The notes below the pieces were generated by a model. That model ran no database searches. It was given only the letters and a program-made list of their open reading frames with translations, and was not told the origin of the DNA. The position numbers and the translations under genes were made by a program. Shown piece after piece: positions 56,846 through 64,000 of a DNA stretch of 64,000 nt (position 1 is the first letter of the stretch; each line of letters opens with the position of its first letter). Source of the DNA: Rhizobium nepotum 39/7 (lineage in GTDB: Bacteria; Pseudomonadota; Alphaproteobacteria; Rhizobiales; Rhizobiaceae). The stretch spans positions 62,001 to 126,000 of the forward strand of contig NZ_JWJH01000003.1 of the NCBI RefSeq assembly GCF_000949865.1, in the 5' to 3' direction.

Positions 56846-58447
56846 TCACATCCTGAATATGCCGAAACGGGTGGGTTCAATCGGCGCGTTCAGCGCGGCG
56901 GAAAGGCCAAGGCCGAGCGCGAGTCGGGTATCCTTCGGATCGATGATGCCGTCGTCCCACAGCCTTGCGCTGGCATAATAGGGATGGCCTTCCCGTTCGT
57001 ATTTTTCCCGGATCGGCTGTTTGAACGCCTCTTCGCCCTCGGTGGACCAGTGGCGGCCATCCGCCTCGATGCCGTCGCGCCGGATTTGCGCCAGAACGGA
57101 GGCCGCCTGCTCACCGCCCATCACGGAAATGCGCGCATTCGGCCACATCCAGAGGAAGCGCGGCGAATAGGCGCGTCCGCACATGCCATAATTTCCCGCA
57201 CCGAAGGAGCCGCCGATGATGACCGTGAATTTCGGCACTTTGGCTGAAGCGACAGCGGTAACGAGCTTTGCGCCATCCTTGGCGATGCCGCCTGCCTCAT
57301 AGGCCTTGCCGACCATGAAGCCGGTGATATTCTGCAGGAAAATCAGGGGAATGCCGCGCTGGCAGCAGAGTTCGATGAAATGCGCGCCCTTCAACGCCGA
57401 TTCCGAAAACAGAATGCCGTTATTGGCGACGATGCCGACGGGATAACCATGGATATGGGCGAAACCGCAGACCAGCGTCGTGCCGTAAAGCGCCTTGAAC
57501 TCATCGAACTCAGAGCCGTCCACCAGACGCGCGATGATCTCGCGCACCTCGAAAGGCTTGCGCGTATCGGCGGGCACGATGCCGTAAAGGTCTTCGGCCG
57601 GATAAAGCGGTTCCGCCGGTGGGCGGATGTCCAGCTCCACCTGTTTGCGGCGGTTGAGGGTGGAGACGATCCGCCGGGTCAGCGCCAGAGCGTGGCGGTC
57701 ATCATGGGCATAATGATCGGTGACGCCGGATTGCCGCGAATGAACATCTGCGCCGCCCAGGTCTTCCGCACTCACCACTTCGCCCGTTGCGGCCTTCACC
57801 AGCGGCGGGCCACCGAGAAAAATCGTGCCCTGATTTTTGACGATGACGGACTGGTCGCTCATGGCGGGCACATAGGCTCCGCCCGCTGTGCAACTACCCA
57901 TCACTACGGCAATCTGGGCGATGCCCACCGCCGACATATTGGCCTGATTGTAAAAAATGCGGCCGAAATGATCGCGGTCGGGAAAAACCTCGTCCTGATT
58001 GGGAAGGTTAGCACCGCCGGAATCCACCAGATAAATGCAGGGCAGGCGGTTCTCAGTGGCAATCTCCTGCGCGCGCAGATGTTTCTTCACCGTCAGAGGA
58101 TAATAGGTTCCGCCTTTCACCGTCGCATCATTGGCGACGATCACGCATTCGCGGCCAGCGACCCGGCCGATGCCGGTGACGATGCCGGCGGCAGGAACGG
58201 GTTCGTCATAGACTTCATAAGCTGCGAATTGCGAGAATTCGAGAAACGGACTGCCGGGATCGAGAAGCGTCTCGATCCGGTCGCGCGCCAGCAATTTGCC
58301 GCGCGACAGATGCCGTTCGCGCGCCTTGTCGCCGCCACCCCTCGAGATTTTTTCGATGTGCAGCCTCAGGTCGTCGACCAGGCCAGACATGAAGGTGACA
58401 TTGGCGGAAAAGGTGGGGTCGCGGTTCAGAGTGGATGTAAGCTTCAT
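56846..58447 (-). CDS. mccB: Methylcrotonyl-CoA carboxylase beta (carboxyltransferase) subunit
   Basis: A carboxyltransferase subunit of about 533 residues that moves CO2 from biotin to the acyl-CoA. Blocks: [23 protein letters not shown] (about 130), [20 protein letters not shown] (about 170), [33 protein letters not shown]-type region, and [24 protein letters not shown] (about 360). The short insertion pattern fits MCC/geranyl-CoA carboxylases; the linked genes favour MCC. The ATG at 58447 has GAGG six bases ahead. Confidence 0.94.
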   Translation of the reverse strand: MKLTSTLNRDPTFSANVTFMSGLVDDLRLHIEKISRGGGDKARERHLSRGKLLARDRIETLLDPGSPFLEFSQFAAYEVYDEPVPAAGIVTGIGRVAGRECVIVANDATVKGGTYYPLTVKKHLRAQEIATENRLPCIYLVDSGGANLPNQDEVFPDRDHFGRIFYNQANMSAVGIAQIAVVMGSCTAGGAYVPAMSDQSVIVKNQGTIFLGGPPLVKAATGEVVSAEDLGGADVHSRQSGVTDHYAHDDRHALALTRRIVSTLNRRKQVELDIRPPAEPLYPAEDLYGIVPADTRKPFEVREIIARLVDGSEFDEFKALYGTTLVCGFAHIHGYPVGIVANNGILFSESALKGAHFIELCCQRGIPLIFLQNITGFMVGKAYEAGGIAKDGAKLVTAVASAKVPKFTVIIGGSFGAGNYGMCGRAYSPRFLWMWPNARISVMGGEQAASVLAQIRRDGIEADGRHWSTEGEEAFKQPIREKYEREGHPYYASARLWDDGIIDPKDTRLALGLGLSAALNAPIEPTRFGIFRM

Positions 58448-58455
58448 CGCGTTCC

Positions 58456-59628
58456 TCACCCGTTGCCTTTGACCAGTTCGCGGCCGATCAGCATCCGGCG
58501 GATTTCGCTGGTGCCTGCGCCGATTTCATAAAGTTTGGCGTCCCGGAGCAAGCGACCTGCCGGGCTTTCGTTGACGTAGCCCGAGCCGCCGAGAAGCTGG
58601 ATCGCATCCAGCGCCACCTGTGTCGCCCGCTCGGCAGCAAACAGGATGGCGCCGGCGGCATCCTGCCGGGTAATGCGGCCGTTGTCGCAGGCGCGGGCAA
58701 CGGCATAGACATAGGCGCGGGATGCATTCATGCCCGAATAGATATCGGCAAGCTTTCCCTGCACCAGCTGGAATTCGCCGATCGGCTTGCCGAATTGTTT
58801 GCGCTCGCGGGCATAGGGCAGCACCAGATCGATGGCCGCCTGCATGATGCCGACCGGACCGGCGGCCAGCACGGCGCGCTCGTAATCGAGGCCACTCATC
58901 AGCACCGTCACGCCGTCGTTCAAGCGCCCGAGGATGTTTTCCTGCGGCACCTCGCAATCCTCAAACACCAACTCCGAGGTGGGTGAGCCGCGCATGCCGA
59001 GCTTGTCGAGTTTCTGCGCGGGGCGGAAACCCTTGAAGTTTTTTTCGATCAGAAAGGCCGTGATGCCGCGCGCGCCGGCGGACATGTCCGTCTTGGCGTA
59101 GACTACCAGCGTATCGGCCTCGTGGCCGTTGGTGATCCACATCTTCGTGCCGTTCAGCACATAGACGTCGCCCTTACGTTCCGCCTTCAGTCGCATCGAG
59201 ACGACATCCGATCCGGCTTCCGTCTCGCTCATGGCGAGCGAACCGACATGCTCGCCGGAAACCAGCTTCGGCAGATATCGCCGTTTCTGCTCTTCGGTTC
59301 CCCAGCGGTGAATCTGGTTGATACAGAGGTTAGAATGCGCGCCGTAGGAAAGGCCGATGGAAGCCGATGCCCGGCTTATCTCCTCCATGGCTACGCAATG
59401 GGCGAGATAGCCCATATCCGCGCCGCCGTACTCCTCCGAAACGGTGATGCCGTGCAGGCCAAGTTCGCCCATCTGTGGCCAGAGCTTGCGCGGAAACTGG
59501 TCGTTGCGATCGATCTGCGCGGCGATCGGGGCGATTTTATCATCGGCAAATGCTCTTGCGCTGTCGCGCAATGCTGCAATTTCCGGGCCGAGATCGGCGT
59601 CGAAAATGGCGGCGAGGTTCAAACTCAT
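58456..59628 (-). CDS. ivd: Isovaleryl-CoA dehydrogenase
   Basis: A 390-residue flavin-dependent acyl-CoA dehydrogenase that oxidises isovaleryl-CoA to 3-methylcrotonyl-CoA. Blocks: [40 protein letters not shown] (about 127) and [13 protein letters not shown]. The catalytic base Glu lies in [12 protein letters not shown] (about 245), in the position special to isovaleryl-CoA dehydrogenases rather than at the C-terminal site of other members. This is strong evidence for substrate class. It heads the leucine cluster, 56 bases after the Lrp-family gene. GGGAGGAGGAG precedes the ATG. Confidence 0.95.
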   Translation of the reverse strand: MSLNLAAIFDADLGPEIAALRDSARAFADDKIAPIAAQIDRNDQFPRKLWPQMGELGLHGITVSEEYGGADMGYLAHCVAMEEISRASASIGLSYGAHSNLCINQIHRWGTEEQKRRYLPKLVSGEHVGSLAMSETEAGSDVVSMRLKAERKGDVYVLNGTKMWITNGHEADTLVVYAKTDMSAGARGITAFLIEKNFKGFRPAQKLDKLGMRGSPTSELVFEDCEVPQENILGRLNDGVTVLMSGLDYERAVLAAGPVGIMQAAIDLVLPYARERKQFGKPIGEFQLVQGKLADIYSGMNASRAYVYAVARACDNGRITRQDAAGAILFAAERATQVALDAIQLLGGSGYVNESPAGRLLRDAKLYEIGAGTSEIRRMLIGRELVKGNG

Positions 59629-59684
59629 CGCGTCTACTCCTCCTCCCAGTCGACCGGCACCTCCTCCGCGCCGATCGCTCTCAT

Positions 59685-60158
59685 TTATGGCGCGTCACCT
59701 CCGGTGAAGGCGGCGGAACGGCGCACGAATGTCTTGATGGCGAAATTGGACTGGATGCGTGACACGCCGGGAACCGTGGTCAGGAAATCCAGAAGCTGCT
59801 GATAATGCGGCAAATCCCGCACCATGGCATGAATGAGATAATCGGAACTGCCGCTCGTCTGGTAACCGCCGACCACTTCCGGAATGGAGGCGACGTGGTG
59901 CTCGAACGTCGTCAGCGCTTCCTTGATCTGCCGCTCAAGCGTGACGGAAATGAACACGCCCATATTGCCGAGCAGCCGGTTCTCATCGAACACGGCGGTA
60001 TAACCGCGAATGATGCCTTCCTCTTCGAGCTTGCGCACCCGGCGCAGCGTTGGCGTGAAGGAAAGGCCGATCCGGGCTGCCAGATCGCGCCAGCTCACCC
60101 GCCCGTCATCGCCGAGCACATGCAGAATCTTCTGGTCGAAACTGTCGAGCTCAATCAT
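59685..60158 (-). CDS. Lrp/AsnC-family regulator (BkdR-like)
   Basis: A 157-residue regulator. The N-terminal helix-turn-helix (about 4-60) reads [46 protein letters not shown]. The C-terminal RAM effector-binding domain (about 70-150) has [21 protein letters not shown]. In Pseudomonas an Lrp-family protein (BkdR) activates the bkd operon in response to branched-chain amino acids. Here the gene lies between the leucine cluster and the bkd genes and is divergent from the latter, so the same role is likely. Binding sites were not identified. Confidence 0.88.
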   Translation of the reverse strand: MIELDSFDQKILHVLGDDGRVSWRDLAARIGLSFTPTLRRVRKLEEEGIIRGYTAVFDENRLLGNMGVFISVTLERQIKEALTTFEHHVASIPEVVGGYQTSGSSDYLIHAMVRDLPHYQQLLDFLTTVPGVSRIQSNFAIKTFVRRSAAFTGGDAP

Positions 60159-60273
60159 GGATCATTTGCTCTACGATATGTCTATTTATTGGATCAAAGA
60201 TATCGCCAATCGAAAAACTGTCAATCAAAATAGCTTTGAAATGAATTCGAGATAGTGATAGCGTTCATGTCAG

Positions 60274-60297
60274 TTTCGGTCTGGAGGAGATCGCGAT
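60274..60297 (+). repeat. Leader sequence repeated in front of bkdA1 (copy 1)
   Basis: TTTCGGTCTGGAGGAGATCG followed by CGA here resembles TTTTCGCGGTCTGGAGGAGACCGTGA at 61612-61637. GTCTGGAGGAGA (12 bases) is identical and the flanks match at most positions. The two copies bracket the thiolase remnant and the acyl-CoA dehydrogenase gene. Confidence 0.55.
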
Positions 60298-60325
60298 GAT
60301 AGTCATTCTCTCATGCAGGGTGTGA
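60296..60325 (+). CDS. Putative 9-codon leader peptide rich in Ile/Val/Leu
   Basis: ATG at 60296 follows GGAGGAG by six bases, an excellent ribosome site, and encodes MIVILSCRV then TGA. Five of nine residues are branched-chain. It lies at the head of the branched-chain 2-oxoacid dehydrogenase transcript, 15 bases before the thiolase remnant. This recalls leader peptides of attenuated operons, but no clear terminator/antiterminator pair was found, so a chance ORF is possible. Confidence 0.35.
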   Translation: MIVILSCRV

Positions 60326-60340
60326 CTAAGGGAGGTGAAT

Positions 60341-60484
60341 TTGGCTGTGCATGACCCTGTCGTTGTCGTCGGGGCTGCCCGTAGTCCTATGGGCAAGTTC
60401 CAGGGCGAATTCGAATTGATGGCCACGTCCCATTCAGGCGCGGCCTTTGCCTCTGCCGAGCGCTCCTGCGGGAGGCGGCGATGA
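60341..60484 (+). pseudogene. 5' remnant of an acetyl-CoA acetyltransferase (thiolase) gene
   Basis: A TTG start at 60341, five bases after GGAGG, opens a 47-codon frame beginning [20 protein letters not shown]. This is the typical N-terminus of thiolases (DPVVIVGAARTPMG). After about residue 25 the likeness fades into [10 protein letters not shown] and the frame stops at 60482-60484, overlapping the ATG of the next gene (ATGA). A full thiolase needs about 390 residues, so this is a truncated relic whose good ribosome site and coupled stop may still drive translation of the acyl-CoA dehydrogenase. Confidence 0.7.
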
Positions 60485-61608
60485 TCCTGAACGAAGCCCA
60501 GCAGCAGATCAGGGATATGGCCCGCGATTTTGCCCGCGAGCGGCTTGCCCCCGGTGCCGGCGCGCGCGACCGGGAAAGCCGGTTTCCGGCGGGCGAACTG
60601 AAAGAGATGGGCGAACTCGGCTTCCTTGGCATGCTGGTCCCGGAGGACTATGGCGGATCGGAAACCGGTGCCGTCGCTTATGCCCTGGCGCTGGAGGAGA
60701 TCGCTGCCGGTGACGGCGCCTGCTCCACCATCATGAGCGTTCACAATTCGGTCGGCTGCGTGCCGATCCTCAAATTCGGCACTGAAGATCAGAAGCAACG
60801 TTTCCTGCCGAAACTGGCCTCCGGTGAATGGATCGGCGGTTTTGCGCTCACCGAACCGCAGGCCGGTTCCGACGCCTCCAACCTGAAGACAAAAGCGCGG
60901 CGCGATGGCGACCGTTATATTCTCGATGGCGCGAAACAGTTCATCACGTCAGGCAAGAATGGCGATGTCATCATCGTTTTTGCCGTCACCAATGTCGACG
61001 CAGGCAAAAAGGGCATCAGCGCCTTCATCGTGCCCACCGATACGCCGGGTTACGAGGTGATCAGGGTCGAGGAAAAACTCGGCCTGCATTCCTCCGATAC
61101 CTGTCAGATAGCGTTCACTAACATGGCGGTCCCAGCCGAATTGCGGCTCGGTGAAGAGGGGCAGGGGTATCGCATCGCGCTTGCCAACCTTGAAGGCGGC
61201 CGCATCGGCATCGCCGCGCAGGCGGTGGGCATGGCGCAGGCGGCTTTCGAGGCGGCGCGGGATTATGCCCGCGAGCGCAAGGCTTTCGGGCAGGCCATCA
61301 TCGAGCATCAGGCGGTGGCGTTTCGGCTGGCGGATATGGCAACGCGTATCGCGGCGGCGCGGCAACTGGTGCTGCATGCGGCGGCGCTGAAGGAAGCAGG
61401 CGAGCCCTGCCTTTCGGAAGCTTCGATGGCCAAGCTTTTCGCCTCGGAGATGGCGGAGCGTGTCTGCTCGGACGCAATCCAGATTCACGGCGGTTACGGC
61501 TACATGGTGGATTATCCGGTGGAGCGGATCTATCGCGATGTGCGCATCTGCCAGATTTACGAGGGAACCAGCGATGTCCAGCGGATGGTGATCGCGCGGA
61601 ACCTTTGA
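60481..61608 (+). CDS. Acyl-CoA dehydrogenase (short/branched-chain type)
   Basis: A 375-residue flavoenzyme. Blocks: [39 protein letters not shown] (about 117-131), [32 protein letters not shown] (about 240) and the catalytic-base region [18 protein letters not shown] at the C-terminus. It differs from the isovaleryl-CoA enzyme in using the C-terminal Glu, as isobutyryl-, 2-methylbutyryl- and butyryl-CoA dehydrogenases do. Placed directly before bkdA1, it plausibly oxidises isobutyryl- or 2-methylbutyryl-CoA from valine or isoleucine. Its ATG overlaps the stop of the thiolase remnant. Confidence 0.92.
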   Translation: MILNEAQQQIRDMARDFARERLAPGAGARDRESRFPAGELKEMGELGFLGMLVPEDYGGSETGAVAYALALEEIAAGDGACSTIMSVHNSVGCVPILKFGTEDQKQRFLPKLASGEWIGGFALTEPQAGSDASNLKTKARRDGDRYILDGAKQFITSGKNGDVIIVFAVTNVDAGKKGISAFIVPTDTPGYEVIRVEEKLGLHSSDTCQIAFTNMAVPAELRLGEEGQGYRIALANLEGGRIGIAAQAVGMAQAAFEAARDYARERKAFGQAIIEHQAVAFRLADMATRIAAARQLVLHAAALKEAGEPCLSEASMAKLFASEMAERVCSDAIQIHGGYGYMVDYPVERIYRDVRICQIYEGTSDVQRMVIARNL

Positions 61609-62889
<1,281 letters not shown>

Positions 62890-62890
62890 C

Positions 62891-63904
62891 ATGACGAGAA
62901 TGACGATGATCGAAGCCGTCCGCAGCGCCATGGATGTCTCCATGGAGCGCAGCGACGATGTGGTTGTGTTCGGCGAGGACGTGGGATATTTCGGCGGTGT
63001 TTTCCGGGCCACGCAGGGCCTTCAGGGAAAATACGGCAAAACCCGCTGTTTCGATGCGCCGATCAGCGAATCCGGCATTGTCGGCACGGCCATCGGCATG
63101 GCCGCTTATGGCTTACGCCCCTGCGTCGAAATCCAGTTCGCGGATTACATGTATCCCGCCTACGACCAGATCACCCAGGAGGCGGCCCGCATTCGTTATC
63201 GCTCCAACGGCGATTTCACCTGCCCGATCGTTCTGCGCATGCCGACCGGCGGCGGCATTTTCGGCGGGCAGACGCATAGCCAGAGCCCGGAGGCGCTTTT
63301 TACGCATGTCTGCGGTCTGAAGGTGGTGGTTCCTTCCAACCCTTATGACGCAAAAGGCCTGCTAATTGCATCGATCGAGGACCCCGATCCGGTGATGTTT
63401 CTGGAGCCGAAACGGCTTTATAACGGCCCCTTCGACGGCCATCACGACCGGCCGGTGACGCCCTGGTCCAGGCACGACATGGGTGAGGTGCCGGAAGGCC
63501 ACTACACCATTCCGATCGGTAAGGCCGAAATCCGCCGTCCCGGAAACGATGTCACCGTCATCGCTTACGGCACCATGGTGCATGTGGCGCTGGCGGCGGC
63601 GGAGGAGACGGGCGTGGATGCCGAGATCATCGATCTTCGCAGCCTGCTGCCGCTCGATCTCGACACCATCGTCAAGTCCGTTTCCAGGACGGGCCGCTGC
63701 GTCATGGTGCATGAGGCGACGCTCACTTCCGGCTTCGGCGCGGAAGTCGTGTCGCTGGTGCAGGAACATTGTTTTTACCATCTCGAAGCCCCCGTCGTCC
63801 GCGTCGCCGGCTGGGACACGCCTTATCCTCATGCGCAGGAATGGGACTATTTTCCGGGGCCTGCCCGCGTCGGACGCGCCCTTGTCGAAGTCATGGAGGC
63901 CTGA
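62891..63904 (+). CDS. bkdA2: Branched-chain 2-oxoacid dehydrogenase E1 beta subunit
   Basis: A 337-residue transketolase-like E1 beta subunit. Blocks: MIEAVRSAMDVSMERSDDVV, FGEDVGYFGGVFRATQGL (about 27), DAPISESGIVGTAIGMA (about 58), QFADYMYPAYDQI (about 82) and the GGGIFGGQTHSQSPEA block near 120. The C-terminal domain has VHEATLTSGFGAEV. The ATG at 62891 lies one base after the bkdA1 stop, so longer readings inside bkdA1 are rejected. Confidence 0.96.
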   Translation: MTRMTMIEAVRSAMDVSMERSDDVVVFGEDVGYFGGVFRATQGLQGKYGKTRCFDAPISESGIVGTAIGMAAYGLRPCVEIQFADYMYPAYDQITQEAARIRYRSNGDFTCPIVLRMPTGGGIFGGQTHSQSPEALFTHVCGLKVVVPSNPYDAKGLLIASIEDPDPVMFLEPKRLYNGPFDGHHDRPVTPWSRHDMGEVPEGHYTIPIGKAEIRRPGNDVTVIAYGTMVHVALAAAEETGVDAEIIDLRSLLPLDLDTIVKSVSRTGRCVMVHEATLTSGFGAEVVSLVQEHCFYHLEAPVVRVAGWDTPYPHAQEWDYFPGPARVGRALVEVMEA

Positions 63905-63906
63905 TT

Positions 63907-64000
63907 ATGGCGGAATTTATTCTCACTATGCCCGATGTCGGTGAAGGCGTCGCGGAAGCGGAACTGGTGGAATGGAACGTGAAACCGGGCGATCTCGTCC
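63907..64000 (+). CDS. bkdB: Branched-chain 2-oxoacid dehydrogenase E2 (partial, cut by window end)
   Basis: The first 31 codons are visible: MAEFILTMPDVGEGVAEAEL, then VEWNVKPGDLV. This is the start of a lipoyl domain as found at the N-terminus of dihydrolipoamide acyltransferases. It begins 2 bases after the bkdA2 stop and would complete the E1-E2 gene order of a bkd operon. The lipoyl-lysine and catalytic domains are outside the window. Confidence 0.9.
   Translation, partial: MAEFILTMPDVGEGVAEAELVEWNVKPGDLV

Overview
The window reads as chromosomal DNA of a Rhizobiaceae alphaproteobacterium, most likely an Agrobacterium tumefaciens-complex strain. The grounds are GC-rich densely packed genes, a rhaRSTPQUK / rhaDI rhamnose locus of the rhizobial type, a pterin-sensing pair matching PruR-DcpA of A. 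tumefaciens, rhizobial-style intergenic palindromes, and families common in Rhizobiales (DUF1178, DUF2934, Peptidase_C93-like, an NDUFAF5-like methyltransferase). No IS element, prophage or CRISPR array is visible. The replicon (linear versus circular chromosome) cannot be proven from the sequence alone.

Layout. 1-13 kb: envelope and exopolysaccharide genes, mostly on the minus strand (Wzc/ExoP-type tyrosine autokinase, two unknown exported proteins, a PPP-type phosphatase, a periplasmic cysteine protease, a CelD-like GNAT protein, a Wzx-like flippase, an OpgC-like acyltransferase). HNH and DsbB genes, a tRNA-Leu(CAA) and a glycine-rich repeat protein are interspersed. 13-27 kb: housekeeping (EamA transporter, secA, parvulin isomerase, argJ, GNAT, mutT, an orphan Flp pilin, NDUFAF5-like methyltransferase, comF, grxC, Nit amidase, DUF1178, ubiG, SH3 protein). 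27-35 kb: a 3-hydroxyisobutyryl-CoA hydrolase-like gene, a complete sulfate ABC importer (sbp-cysT-cysW-cysA), alkC, and a succinate-semialdehyde-dehydrogenase-like gene flanked by a RIME-like repeat.

35-40 kb: pruR-dcpA (periplasmic pterin-binding protein plus dual GGDEF-EAL enzyme), an FkbM methyltransferase and a chloroperoxidase-like hydrolase. 40-51 kb: L-rhamnose catabolism. RhaSTPQ import the sugar, RhaU mutarotates it, RhaI isomerises it, RhaK phosphorylates it, and the two-domain RhaD cleaves rhamnulose-1-phosphate and oxidises lactaldehyde. RhaR very probably acts at a 19-bp inverted repeat between rhaR and rhaD whose two arms each carry a TTGACA -35 box.

51-64 kb: panC-panB, then two divergent branched-chain amino acid catabolic operons around a shared control region. 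To the left run an Lrp-family regulator and the leucine pathway (isovaleryl-CoA dehydrogenase, methylcrotonyl-CoA carboxylase, HMG-CoA lyase, methylglutaconyl-CoA hydratase-like). To the right run an acyl-CoA dehydrogenase and the branched-chain 2-oxoacid dehydrogenase genes bkdA1-bkdA2-bkdB (the last cut by the window end). The head of the right-hand operon is unusual: a 9-codon leader ORF rich in Ile/Val/Leu, a truncated thiolase 5' remnant fused to the acyl-CoA dehydrogenase start, and a short leader sequence that recurs in front of bkdA1.
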